Shown: positions 9,542 to 19,960, counted from the stretch's first letter. The stretch is 64,000 nucleotides of DNA from Cryoendolithus antarcticus (GCA_002077065.1 NAJO01000018.1:682001-746000); one strand, 5' to 3'. Numbers and translations are program-made. Notes: generated from the sequence alone by a model not told the origin.

Positions 9542-11721
9542 TCACGCAAACGTAGTCGCATTCGCCGCAAGTGTTGGGTCGCTTCCTGGCTGGTCGAGCC
9601 ATGGGTCCAAGTCCAGATCTATCGTGTCCAGCCAAGCCAGCCACTCCGGGTCGTCAGTCAGCATATTGCCCGCTCCATTCGCCGCATCAGTCGTCGACGG
9701 ATCCGGAGTAGCCAGGCTCGTCTGCGCAGCCGGTATGACCGGTACAGGGGCAGAGTGATTGATGATGCGATCCAAGCTTTTCGAGAAGACGGACTGCGCT
9801 TGTTTGCATAGTGCGTAGTTGGAGTTGTTGGGTTCGACAAGCCAGTCGCAACACGAGACGAGGACGCTCAGATCTCGGATGACCGCCGAGCGATTACACA
9901 TCGCCGGATGATTGGGTTGCTCGATCGAGCGGAACAGCTCAAGTACGAGGATACTGGCGCATGGCATGGCGTACAAAACCGTCCACCATTCGAGGTCGAT
10001 CCTATGTTTTGGCAGCTCCTGGATGGTCGTCTGGTTGAAGGCTGAGACGACGAGGCTCAGGACGCTTTGAGAAGTCTGGACGAGCCCGTCGCGGTACTTA
10101 GCGGAATGATGCATGACGAGCTTGCCGAGCAGGAATTCGGAGTAGAGAAGGTTGATGCGCAGTTCGAGTATGCCGATCGCGTACATGGGCTTGATTTGCT
10201 GCCATACGGCTGGGGTGTATTTAATGTCTCCCGGTAGTGAAGCCCAGACGAAGCTCGCTCGGACCATGAGTTGCCTGATTGCGTGTCAGTAAAGAATGTA
10301 AGGTCAGAGGAGGGAAGCACCTACTCCACTTGCGCAACAAGCTCCGACGACTTGCCGCCAAAGCACAGGTCCAGCGCGTCTTCGCGAATCTCGTTCACAG
10401 CCGCGCCATAACGATAGCGAAGAGCGACATTGCGATCGTCGCTTGTCGGGAATCCGGTCACCTGTACGGCCTGCATTGCATTGAACGACAGACCCACGGT
10501 AAGATAACGGCGAGGTAGTCGAGGTGGTCGACCAGTAAAAGTTGCCAATTGCTTGTCAACCTCGTAAGCCATGGCGACTAAGTTTCCCCGGTAGTCTACC
10601 AGGTAGGGAGGCACGCTTGCGCTTGGCACTTGCGCTTCATGGTAACCCAAGGCGAAGATCATGGAAGACACGTCACCAGTGAGTCGCCATGCCAGGTAGG
10701 TATCGTCGCCGTAGCACCAGGTGACCAACATAGACACTCTTAACAAGAGGCATAGAGTCAATTCGTTCATATGACCGAAGCGCTCACAGAAGTTGATGCA
10801 CTTCAAGCATGCGTCGAAGGACTCCCGCCTCACAACATCGTAGTCTTTCACTGCGGTCTGAGAGGCTTGAGTACTTGCTCGACTTTGAGACAAAGCCATG
10901 CCATTAATGAAGCAATGCATCCCGACAGCCGCCCAGGACGGACCGTTGAGCTTATGCGCCTCTTCGAGCGCAGTCGGCGAATCCTCTGCGGGCCACTGCT
11001 GCGGCATCCAAGTACTGGTGAAGATTGACTGAGCTAAGGTAGACAGATCCTGCAGTGACTCGCTTCTCATCGCCAGTGGCACGATGACATCGTGCACGGT
11101 CTGCCACGCAGATCTGGCTATAATGCCGCCGTTTGCACACATGCCGGAGCCGTCATACCAGAGGGACACGAGTTCCTCTTGATTGATTGTATTGACAGTC
11201 AAATGCTGAAGCACTTGCAAAGCGTCTTGCATCAGTGCAGACGTGACTGCGGGGGCCACGGAAGGCGAAGCGACGCCATCGTTGGTCAAGGTGGGGTATG
11301 TGTGACTGACATGCCCCGTCCTAGCATTCGCAGTCGTCTCGTCGGTCAAGGAGTCGAGCGTACACATTAAGCCAGTGCCGCGATCGACCACTTCGAACAG
11401 TTTGCTGTGGCAAAGTCAGATCGAACGTTGGACTCAGTGAGTCCTGTAACATGTCACTTGAGAGTCAAGCTTCGCTCTGTTTACTCACATCAGTGACGCT
11501 GGAGTTGCAGTGCCGTTCGGTTGCGGCGATAGCGTATTCTTGGTCATCGGGGCAGGGTGATAGTAGCAGTTCACTGTCAATCCACGCCGAGCACAGCGTC
11601 CGCAGTGCGGTGTTCCATGGTCGCATCGCAGCTTCCGCTTCCTACATGGCTCACACGCCGAGGGCTGACCATTCTTGCGACTCACGATAGGCCGCACTCG
11701 AGCGTCAAGGCTGTCAGTCAT
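9542..11721 (-). CDS. Zn2Cys6 transcription factor
   Basis: Fungal binuclear zinc-cluster regulator, 681 aa from three exons (11721-11489, 11404-10325, 10274-9542). The DNA-binding motif near residue 23 is C-x2-C-x6-C-x6-C-x2-C-x8-C, with the basic RKRKLR between Cys 2 and 3. The middle region contains the fungal-specific regulatory domain, with RLTGDVSSMIFALGYHE and the landmark YEVDKQLATFTGRPPRLPRRY. Splice junctions keep phase (SLI-KLFE and QVE-QLMVR). The C-terminus is acidic (LDTIDLDLDPWLDQ) and could activate transcription. It converges with the phosphatase gene. Its targets are not evident; no biosynthetic cluster surrounds it. Confidence 0.88.
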
Positions 11722-12555
11722 CGTGGTGTTTCAATGTCTTGGCTGAAGTGTTGCTGGCTGGGACGCTGCTATCCAGGTACCACTCAGATGATTAGTATCG
11801 GACATGGGTGATCATAGGGAATTTGGTGCAGTCCGTGAGGCTGAACACGGCACCTCAACTGCAAGGAGCCGCCACCGTGGCATGTGTTATCAGCGATCTG
11901 CACCGCTCGCCAAAACATGCAGCTCGTCGCTACTCCGCACTTGACACCGAGCTCCGAGAAGGATGTGGTCAGCGAATACGAAGTTGATTGGTTCGCTCGG
12001 TGCCGACGCTAAACTTGGGACCTCACAAATAGTATTACAATAATCACGTCGTTCGGGCCTAGCCACTTCTTCGCGCGAATTTCCCCTCAACAGATGGCTA
12101 TAACCTTACACCTCATCGCAAGTCTCGTCGACGAGTCGTGGTCGGATCCCGCTACCCTTGATAGCTTAGGCGCCAGCGCATGGGATGTACCAAAGCGGCG
12201 CCAACACAGCCTCCTCCTTGCAATCCCTCACAGATCCGTCCACACCAAAGCTACGTCCGGTGGTGCTGATATGGTAGGCAATCGTGTCCTGTTTCTTCTT
12301 CAATATCTATTTATCCTGGTCGTGCGTACATCCGCTTCTCCGTACTCCGATTTCTCGTCCGTAACGATCATTCTACCAACAGTAGCAGTCTCGAAAGGAA
12401 CCGTTGAGCAAAAAGCTACCAAATCTGGCGCCACGCTTCTGACATTCATGCCCTACAAGACCATAGCGATATAGTGCTTCCCTGTGGCGACTGAACTGGT
12501 ACGGACAGTGTTTACGTGAAAGACGTTCGCAGAAATGGATAGGCATGACATATAA
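11722..12555. other. Intergenic, only weak ORFs
   Basis: About 830 bp between the zinc-cluster start and the next gene. A 126-codon plus-strand ORF (12094-12474) has a hydrophobic centre but no recognisable family and no splice route to the downstream gene, so I do not call it. The region probably contains both divergent promoters. Confidence 0.4.
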
Positions 12556-12606
12556 ACGCTCCATCCACCATACGCTTCCGGCAACGACGGAGACTCGATC
12601 ACCAGC

Positions 12607-13698
12607 TTGCGCACGGACTACGATTCCGACATTTCAGCACTCTCGGTGGACGAGCCACCGGCCTACGATGCAGCAAGCAGGGCTCTGCTACCTTCTACCT
12701 CGGGCAATGCGACATCGCGAGACGTGACAAGCAATACACAACCCAAAGACTCATGCGCGGTACTGCGTTCTGACGGATCGCCAGATGAGGATGAGGACGA
12801 GGGCAAACCCCACGACGTGCGGTGCAAGATCAGTGAGACAACCGCACGCATTGACAAGCGCCTGTCCGATCCCGATGCTCTCTTCGCCTATGTCTCCGAC
12901 TACCTCCGAGTCTCGCCTCCGAGACCCATTGTAAGGATAGACGGCTACCATGAGCGGTCGACGACTCGAAATGGCGAGCGGAAGACCGAAAGGGTGTACG
13001 ACTTCGATATCGTGCTGGGACTCGAAGCCTATCTGGGCAAAGCGTTCGATCAAGACTGGCATGAGCGTACAGTTGCGGATGATGACAAAGTATACCGAGG
13101 TAGCTGGAGGAAGACAACGGCGAGAAACGCACACGCTGTATCTGATGAGCCTACCAAGAGCCTGCGCGACTGGTGTGAAGACTACTGTGCGTCGAGGTCT
13201 CCGTTGAAGGTCTCCCGCGTCCACCGTCCCTTCACAGGCTTGGACAAGGATCTCTTACGCCGTCGCCTCGATCGCCTAGTACGGGCCACGAGCTACCGCG
13301 GACGAACCTCAATCACCTTTTCCATTGAGCAGCAGGATGTAGACATCTACTCCGATCATCCTGTCAATCAGTGGCGTACTGGCTGGGTTCGCGTCATCTT
13401 CTATCTGACTTTCCTATGGATCATTACATGGCCCATCTTATTCTTCACGACGAAGTGGTGGCATGTCTACACCGTGGAGTGGCGATTCTGGGCTGCGGAG
13501 CCGAGTGGGAGAGAGAGGCGATATGCTGGCGGTGTTACTGAGGAGCTGTGGTACGAGAGGCATCCGGAGAGCATGAAAGCTCTGGTGGTCAGTAAGTACA
13601 AGGGCGATGCTACGAAGAGGCTTGAAGCGAGGATAGGACCGAGCGTGGTGAAGTACGACCAGAGCACATCGGCGACGAATTGGGGTCATGACCGTTGA
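12607..13698 (+). CDS. Conserved fungal membrane-associated protein, 5' end unresolved
   Basis: Resembles a conserved uncharacterised fungal family with a disordered N-terminus (TDYDSDISALSVDEPPAYD), a region starting DYLRVSPPRPIVRIDGYH, and YCASRSPLKVSRVHRPF. It also carries TSYRGRTSITFSIE followed by a single hydrophobic hairpin (VIFYLTFLWIITWPILFF) and a membrane-proximal WEF-rich tail. Function unknown. The reading frame is open from 12556 to the stop at 13698. It contains no ATG until deep in the protein (ESMKALVV), and a TAA closes the frame at 12553-12555. An ATG at 12545 lies just upstream in another frame. The start therefore needs an unseen upstream exon (a cag at 12602-12604 is a possible acceptor), a non-AUG start, or a one-base error. 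The coordinates mark the secure part only. Confidence 0.6.
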   Translation: MRTDYDSDISALSVDEPPAYDAASRALLPSTSGNATSRDVTSNTQPKDSCAVLRSDGSPDEDEDEGKPHDVRCKISETTARIDKRLSDPDALFAYVSDYLRVSPPRPIVRIDGYHERSTTRNGERKTERVYDFDIVLGLEAYLGKAFDQDWHERTVADDDKVYRGSWRKTTARNAHAVSDEPTKSLRDWCEDYCASRSPLKVSRVHRPFTGLDKDLLRRRLDRLVRATSYRGRTSITFSIEQQDVDIYSDHPVNQWRTGWVRVIFYLTFLWIITWPILFFTTKWWHVYTVEWRFWAAEPSGRERRYAGGVTEELWYERHPESMKALVVSKYKGDATKRLEARIGPSVVKYDQSTSATNWGHDR

Positions 13699-13888
13699 GT
13701 ATCTGATATCTACTTACCAAACACCGACAATCACGAGCACCATCATTCCGTTTATGTGCCATATTGAGCAAGTAAATGAGCGTAAGCGTCGTACCTCTGC
13801 CTCCGACCACCCTTTCAATCTGTCACACTCAACCTCATCACGCTCTTCGGAATCGACCGCTCGTCGATTACCCCGCTCCATCCGGAGC

Positions 13889-14284
13889 TTAACATCCCTG
13901 GTACAACATAGCCGACTTGAAGTAGCTCACCCCATAATCCGACGCCGTATCACACGAGTACGCATTCTTCCCCGTGATCCCCTGGAAATGCACCTTATTG
14001 CCGTCGAAGAGTGTGCTTTCCAGGAGGCTGTGGAGCAGGCAGCTGATGAACGCGGTCGGTCTTGGGTAGTGAAGAGTGGAGCATGGACAGACCAGAGTAG
14101 ACGCCAGCTGATCTGCCAGAGTAATCTCGGAGATGCAAACAGAATGTACTGTCGTTCGCGCTTGCGGGAGTGTAGCAGTGAAATAACACCACTGGACATT
14201 GGAAAGGGTGAACCAACGTCCAGACCTATATCCAACTGCATCAAGAAAGCCCAGAGCACGCGTGATACCTCCACCAGATCAACG
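13889..14284 (-). other. Open frame without ATG, possible last exon
   Basis: A 131-codon minus-strand frame is open from a TGA at about 14285 to TAA at 13891-13889. Its end looks protein-like (LFDGNKVHFQGITGKNAY, then a Cys/Ser/Asp-rich tail ending in YQGC) and could be the last exon of a small secreted protein. The frame holds no suitable initiator, and overlapping frames on both strands are also open, which suggests base composition alone may explain it. No family recognised. Confidence 0.25.
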
Positions 14285-14505
14285 ACGGCGTGAATCGCTT
14301 CGTCTCGCGCTTTCTCACATCGTCAGATGCTAGCCGGCCCAATCACCTATCTGTCTGACTTCTCCTGACAGGTCATGTGATGCGCTATCGATCAGAGCGA
14401 AGATCAGGCGACTTATCTCTACTCGTCCGCGCCTGCATTCTGGGCAGTTTGATCTGAATACGATGAGTGGGCCGATGGTGGCCTATCCTTCTCCAGCGGG
14501 TAGCA

Positions 14506-15174
14506 CTAGATGCGGTTTCTGCACGGGTATTCTTCGTAGCAAAGAGGATCGACGACTTCAGACACGATGCCGCGAACACAGTCATCGAAGTGATGATGTT
14601 CTCCCTTCATAAGGACCCTTGGTGGAGCTTTACACTGGTCCCGCATCAGGGAACCGACTTTACCGACCTGTACGACGCAGTCAGAAAGCAAGTAGTTCTT
14701 GGCAGCCGGAGATGCAGTCGGCGTAACGCTGGCGATGGACGCCAGTTGCTGTTGATAGCTTGTCCTCGCCGGCCGAATGGGAAAGGCGCTTGTAAGTGTA
14801 TTCGTCCCGCTCCCACAGCGGAAGTATTTCATGCAGCCGTCGTCGAGGTAATAGGGAGCGTGATCACAGAAACACTGCTCGAGGGGGTTCCTGTCGAGGT
14901 GTGAGCATAGTGGGGTCGTGGACGGAAAGCAAGGTAACACTAACAAGTCTTGGTTGACTTCTTTGACATCCATTGCACATCCCCCTGCGAGGAACAGGCG
15001 TATCTCCGAGAGCTGCGCAACGCAGTCCAGGAAGTTCGGTGGAGCCAGCGACGCAGTGGAGGTCGGCATGGCTGGTCTCGGGTCTTGGGGCAGGTTTGAC
15101 GCCGTGGCAGCAGGCACAGCGGACAATATGTATCCTGCTGCCACAAGCATCCCGCTCAGTGTAGACGAGTGCAT
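14506..15174 (-). CDS. Secreted protein with two tandem five-Cys modules (copy 3)
   Basis: Secreted effector-like protein, 204 aa, no known family. Exon 1 (15174-14945) encodes a signal peptide (MHSSTLSGMLVAAGYILSAV, then PAATA) and a Pro/Ser/Thr linker. A 54-nt intron (14944-14891, GTTAGT...GACAG) splits a Leu codon; exon 2 runs to 14506. Module A (from Cys51) has spacings x14, x16, x12, x5, plus one extra Cys. Module B, about 100 residues later, has x14, x17, x12, x5. Both begin with DC-V-x-Q. The intron lies six residues before the third cysteine in phase 2, the same place as in copy 1 at 5.1 kb; module B has none. The intron is a multiple of three and contains no in-frame stop, so a retained form would also translate. 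I start at 15174; upstream in-frame ATGs precede the signal peptide and are less likely. Confidence 0.7.
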   Translation of the reverse strand: MHSSTLSGMLVAAGYILSAVPAATASNLPQDPRPAMPTSTASLAPPNFLDCVAQLSEIRLFLAGGCAMDVKEVNQDLLVLPCFPSTTPLCSHLDRNPLEQCFCDHAPYYLDDGCMKYFRCGSGTNTLTSAFPIRPARTSYQQQLASIASVTPTASPAAKNYLLSDCVVQVGKVGSLMRDQCKAPPRVLMKGEHHHFDDCVRGIVSEVVDPLCYEEYPCRNRI

Positions 15175-16396
15175 TGCGAAATCGGCAGAAATCGTGTCTG
15201 AGTGCCCTGCTAGCAGTTGTTGTAGTGTGTAGGATAGCAAAATGTGCATCGGATTCTGCTTGCGACTTGGAGTAGGCTTATGGGCGACGGCTGACGAAGT
15301 GTTCACTGAACCCTCCCGTGAAGCGTCTCGTAGGTTTCATGCTGAACGTGCCAATCTCTGCTGATTCACGCTTATCAGACAACGTGAATCAGAGCATCCG
15401 CAACTGGCTTATAGAGTGGTCAGACCACTCCACAACTGGGACAAGGCATGGCGAGCGAGCACTGCATCCGTTCCGATACAAGATCGCTGTTCGGCCTGAT
15501 CGGGGAGTCAGCGACATGCAGTTATGCCTACATATGAGCTCTGAACCGCTAGATTGTCGGCGACACTGCTCGTAGAGAACGTGGCGATCGACAATAAGAT
15601 CCTTGAATGAAGCTCTTCAAGGCTGTGAGAGCAGGGCGAGCGAAATGGCGATGCACCCGATAAGGGCGTGTCAAGATCGATCATGCGCCGAGGCGTAGCG
15701 CAATGGCAGTGCACCGGAGACTAACATCCGCGAGCGTAGCGGTGTTGCTTCTGATGAAAGTAGCGCGATTGCAGCCACGGCAACTCACGTGACAGTGAGG
15801 TGAGCGCGGTGACGACCAAATCCGAGGGAGAAAGGGGCCCATAAGTGACAATTCATATACTCTTGCAGGCGCTACCGCGAGGATCCAACGTACGGAGGAG
15901 GCCGAATGAAGAGATGAAAGCTCTTACCTTCACTTACTAATGATGGCGGATTGAACGGGAACTTGAGGTCTAGAAAGGCATTCCTCACCTTCCGCTTTCC
16001 CGGTTATCCCAACTTGAGTCAGTTCTGTCTTCGCAAGCTATATGTAGCCTCGCTTGTCATGGGCAGTGGGAGAAGACTGATAGCTTCAGCACCGCCATCG
16101 CCGCTGAGTGCTTCTTATGGTTGTACTAGGCGTGCCTCCGGCATTTGCAGCCGGCTAGGAGGGAGCATCAGATGACTTGGTGAAGAATATGTGACTGCGA
16201 ATGAGTCGAAGTAAATCCTCTCCACCATGTAGTCATGGTATGCTTGGCACTGACTTCATCACGTACCTGTATGCGTTTCATACGCTGCATCGAAAGTCTA
16301 CCACAATCCCAGCGCGTCTTCTCGTAGCGCGAGCCTGTGGCAACGCTTATAACAGTGAGGGCTGATCTCGACTATTGTACATATATCTTGGGGTAG
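15175..16396. other. Intergenic with degenerate A-box-like repeats
   Basis: About 1.2 kb without a credible gene. Between 15635 and 15775 several related strings recur (gagcgaaatggcgatgcacc, tagcgcaatggcagtgcacc, then two gtagcg-containing fragments). They resemble a tRNA A box, but no B box or cloverleaf follows. The right part should contain the tRNase Z promoter. Confidence 0.4.
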
Positions 16397-16864
16397 GGTA
16401 TAGCGGTGGCGGTATCTGGTATATCCTCGCGCTTCACGATTTCTACGATATCACGACTTGCGCCTCGACGTTTGGCTTCATGTAGTGGCAGGTCCAGGCT
16501 CACATATCTCCCCTCATACGGCGCTGCTGCTAGCTTCACCACATCACGCACAATATCTCGAACTTCTGATCTGCAGAACCTTCTTGGCGAGCATCAGGGA
16601 CCGTTTGCTGCTGCGACCAAAGAAAAGGCCAGAATCAAGGGCGAGGGCGTTCTGAGGATCACACGATATGAGAGTCGGGAAAGGCCACAGGATCGCTGGA
16701 GAGGGCACAGGACACGACTAGGAGTCCGCGACGAAGTATCTGGCGAGGGCGTTGGCTTTGGCGGGGAGCCCCTTTTCACCACAGCGGACAAACGCCGCCT
16801 CCAGCCTCCACAAGACATATCATCAAGGCAGATTCTCAGCCCAGACTTCACTGCTGCTCGCAAC
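16397..16864 (+). other. In-frame upstream extension of tRNase Z, targeting-like
   Basis: The tRNase Z frame is open for 156 codons upstream of its first ATG, from just after a TAG at 16394. The translated start is rich in Arg, Ser, Ala and Thr and almost lacks acids (RLAPRRLASCSGRSRL), the composition of a mitochondrial presequence. There is no ATG in it, and GTG at 16406 is only the first near-cognate codon. It may be a non-AUG-initiated mitochondrial form, an exon joined to an upstream ATG, or leader that is open by chance. Confidence 0.45.
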
Positions 16865-19800
16865 ATGCGGTCCTTCGTGCAGGTCCTCACGACACCCACG
16901 GCGGACACGCCGGGGACGACGCTGATGCTGCATTTCGACGACAAGAGGTACCTCATTGGCAGTCTGGGCGAAGGCACGCAACGAGCTACGGTGCAAATGG
17001 GTGCGAGACTACTCAAGGTTAACGAGTGCTTCCTCACAGGACGAACGGAATGGAGCAATACGGGCGGGCTGATCGGAATGATCTTAACGTTGGCAGATGC
17101 GGCTGCCTCGAGCAAGAGTGCGAGTACAGAGGATGCGAGGAAGAAGGCTATGGCAAAGGCGAGGAAGCTAGGGGTACTGGAGGATGCAGAGAAACTGCGA
17201 GAGATTGAGCAGGAGATGTTGCAGGGTCTGCCGACGAATGTGTTGACGTTGTTCTCGCCGCCGAACCTGAATCACACGCTGGCCACTGCGCGACGGTTCG
17301 TGTTCAGGAAGGGTATGCCAGTCAGCGTGCATGAGATCCCAAGTGAGCACCAGAATGACAAGGGTGAAAACGGAACGGAGGCATACTGGGCGGACTCGAA
17401 CATCAAGGTCTGGCCGATGTCGATACTGCCGGAGTCGTCACCACCAACTCGGCCATCGAGTCAGTCAACTTCCATCAGCCCACGCAAACGCAGCATCGAA
17501 GAGGTTTACGAGGGTGAGACCAGCAATGGCACCCAGCCCGTCATGGCCGATGACCTCACACCTGCAGAGCGTGACCAACTGACAGTCAAAGCCGTCGTAG
17601 GCGAAATGTTCAACTCTTCCTGGCGACTGGACACACTGTTTCCCACCCGTTTAGCAGATGTCAAAATGCCTGCAACGATCTTCGTGCGTAACCAGACTAC
17701 ACACAAGATCGAGAAGTACCGTGGCCTCACGCCCGGTGGGAGGCTGCCACTCCCAGACCCTGATCTCCAAGTGCTGGTCCGAAAGCCCTGGCCTGGTGCG
17801 CTCGTAGAGACACTGCCTCCCAGCCAGCCTGCTAAAGAGGCTGTGAGCTACATCATTCGCAATCACAAGCAGCGCGGCAAATTCTTCCCGGAGAAAGCAA
17901 AAGCGTTGAAGGTGCCTGTTGGCAGAGCATGGTCACAGCTGCAGTCTGGCGAGAGCGTGGAGAACACAGATGGCGAGATGGTGCATCCTGACCAGGTACT
18001 CGGGCCATCGAAAGAGGGCGGTGGCTTTGCTGTGGTGGATCTACCCGACTCGACCTACATCGCAAATCTTATTGCTCGGCCCGAGTGGCGCAATGAGGGT
18101 ATCATGGCTGGTGTCGGTGCTATCGTGTGGATTTGCGGACCAGGTGTCGCGACTGACGAAAGGTTGCGGAAGTTCATGTCAGACGCAATGGCCAAGCTTC
18201 AGCATGTTGTTTCATCGCCTGACTACTGTCCGAACAATGTCGCACTCGATTCTGCCGGTGCTGCTACTGTTCGTCTGCATCAAGTCGACGATCGGCACTA
18301 TCGCGTTCCTGCCCATGACAACATGTGTGCAGCTCAGTCTCCATTACCGAGTAATGCGCAACCTGCGGTGCGAGGGCAGCTCGTGCAACTCGAGCCAGCC
18401 ATGGAAGTGCAAAATAAGCAGAATATCCCTTTGCTGGACGTGAAAGCGGTGGAGGGCGAGACATCGAAAGATGTACTCGACGAAGCAGCAAGAGCGAGAG
18501 AAAGCGTCTCAAGCGACAGCGTGGCCATAGAGTCCTGGGCTGCAACGCTTCCAGACCGAAACGTCGAGATCACGACACTAGGCACTGGATCCGCACTTCC
18601 CTCGAAGTACCGCAACGTCTCTGCAACACTCATGCGGGTCCCAGGTTGGGGCAATCTCCTCTTCGACTGTGGAGAGAACACCCTCGGCCAGCTCAAACGA
18701 GTCTTCCCGCCCGACGAAATGAAGCAAGTCCTACAAGACCTCCGTGCAGTCACGATAAGCCATATGCACGCCGACCACCATCTTGGCACCGTCGGCGTCC
18801 TCAAAGCGTGGTACACTCAAGTGCACTCCGCAACTCCCTCACCTCCGCCATCTCCAGACACTGATTTACACACTCTCTTCGCTCCCGATCAGAACCGCCT
18901 CGCCATCCTCGCCGAGCCCGCCATGCTGCATTGGCTCTCCGAGTACGCAGCTGTCGAAGACTTCGGGTTCTCTCGCCTTGCACCCTTGAGTGTAGGTGCA
19001 GCGTTTCCCGCGAAGAATCAAGCTTCGAGAATGAACTGGTTTATTCCGCCCTCCGAGCTTGCGGCCATGACAGCACGGAATCGGTCAGCTCGTTTCACGA
19101 ACAATCATATCCCGCCTTCTCTGCTCGGGCTGTCGGACGTCCAAGCGGTGCTCGTCCAGCACTGCCATGGCGCTCGCGCGATCAGCATTACCTGGCCGAA
19201 TGGGTTCAAGGCTTCGTACTCTGGGGATTGTAGACCCAGTGCAGCCTTCAGCAAGATCGGCAAAGGCAGCACGGTTGTCATTCACGAAGCGACATTCGAC
19301 GACGAGCTACAGGGTGATGCGGAGGCGAAGAACCATTCCACGACTTCGGAGGCGCTTGGGGTGGCTCAGGCTATGGGCGTCAAGTGCTGCGTGTTGACGC
19401 ACTTCAGCCAGAGGTACCAGAAGTTGCCTGTACTGGAGTATGCCAATGGGAATGGCATCGGAGTGGAGGAGGATCTGCCAATGCTGGAAGCTTCCGCTCC
19501 TGCGGAGGACGACAAGGACGCGGAGGATCATCGCGACACGGATGAAGACGACGAGCTGCTCGGCGCCGATGCGGCCGCCGACGCTCAGACCTACGCAGAT
19601 CAACCTGCCTCCGCTTCCAATGGCGACGGCGGCCAGACCTACGCCCTACCGCCCAAAGTCCCGCCGAAACCCTCCAACATCACTACTCCCAGCGCCGCTT
19701 CACCCTTCGCGCCCAGCGCGGTGAAGTTCAAGCTACAGAGCGATATGAAAGTCTGCGTCGCTTTCGATTATATGCGCGTCAAGCTTGGGGAGATCGCGGA

Positions 19801-19960
19801 GATGCAGCATTATACTCCCGCCTTGCTGAAATTATTCGAGGAAGACAAGGATCAGCCGGAGCATGTTGTCGCTGCTAATGGCGCGGCGAAGAAGAAAGGA
19901 GGGAACGGTGCTGTGAATGGGCAGAGAAAGAAGTCGAAGGGGGAGAAGAAGAGTGGGTAG
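16865..19960 (+). CDS. TRZ1: tRNase Z, long form (tRNA 3' endonuclease)
   Basis: Long-form RNase Z (ELAC2/Trz1 type), which cuts the 3' trailer from precursor tRNAs in nucleus and mitochondria. From the ATG at 16865 the protein is 1031 aa and begins MRSFVQVLTTPTADTPGTTL, the usual N-terminus of fungal homologues. The N-half is the degenerate metallo-beta-lactamase domain. The C-half holds the catalytic one: TLGTGSALPSKYRNVSATL (PxKxRN loop), the zinc motif SHMHADHHLG, SYSGDCRPS, HEATFDDEL with the downstream AKNHSTTSEAL, and LTHFSQRYQKLP. An acidic, Ala-rich insert (EEDDKDAEDHRD-like, about 150 residues) and a Lys-rich tail follow. One exon. The frame continues upstream without ATG (separate entry). 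Confidence 0.93.
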   Translation: MRSFVQVLTTPTADTPGTTLMLHFDDKRYLIGSLGEGTQRATVQMGARLLKVNECFLTGRTEWSNTGGLIGMILTLADAAASSKSASTEDARKKAMAKARKLGVLEDAEKLREIEQEMLQGLPTNVLTLFSPPNLNHTLATARRFVFRKGMPVSVHEIPSEHQNDKGENGTEAYWADSNIKVWPMSILPESSPPTRPSSQSTSISPRKRSIEEVYEGETSNGTQPVMADDLTPAERDQLTVKAVVGEMFNSSWRLDTLFPTRLADVKMPATIFVRNQTTHKIEKYRGLTPGGRLPLPDPDLQVLVRKPWPGALVETLPPSQPAKEAVSYIIRNHKQRGKFFPEKAKALKVPVGRAWSQLQSGESVENTDGEMVHPDQVLGPSKEGGGFAVVDLPDSTYIANLIARPEWRNEGIMAGVGAIVWICGPGVATDERLRKFMSDAMAKLQHVVSSPDYCPNNVALDSAGAATVRLHQVDDRHYRVPAHDNMCAAQSPLPSNAQPAVRGQLVQLEPAMEVQNKQNIPLLDVKAVEGETSKDVLDEAARARESVSSDSVAIESWAATLPDRNVEITTLGTGSALPSKYRNVSATLMRVPGWGNLLFDCGENTLGQLKRVFPPDEMKQVLQDLRAVTISHMHADHHLGTVGVLKAWYTQVHSATPSPPPSPDTDLHTLFAPDQNRLAILAEPAMLHWLSEYAAVEDFGFSRLAPLSVGAAFPAKNQASRMNWFIPPSELAAMTARNRSARFTNNHIPPSLLGLSDVQAVLVQHCHGARAISITWPNGFKASYSGDCRPSAAFSKIGKGSTVVIHEATFDDELQGDAEAKNHSTTSEALGVAQAMGVKCCVLTHFSQRYQKLPVLEYANGNGIGVEEDLPMLEASAPAEDDKDAEDHRDTDEDDELLGADAAADAQTYADQPASASNGDGGQTYALPPKVPPKPSNITTPSAASPFAPSAVKFKLQSDMKVCVAFDYMRVKLGEIAEMQHYTPALLKLFEEDKDQPEHVVAANGAAKKKGGNGAVNGQRKKSKGEKKSG

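Noticed and set aside
9542..11721. Secondary-metabolite cluster around the Zn2Cys6 regulator
   Set aside because: No polyketide synthase, NRPS, terpene cyclase or P450 gene is present nearby.
12094..12474. 126-codon ORF as a gene or first exon of the 12.6 kb gene
   Set aside because: No family resemblance, and no donor/acceptor pair links it in frame to the downstream coding region.
15693..15725. Possible tRNA gene from the A-box-like tagcgcaatggcagtgc
   Set aside because: No B box follows within a plausible distance and the anticodon and T arms cannot be folded.
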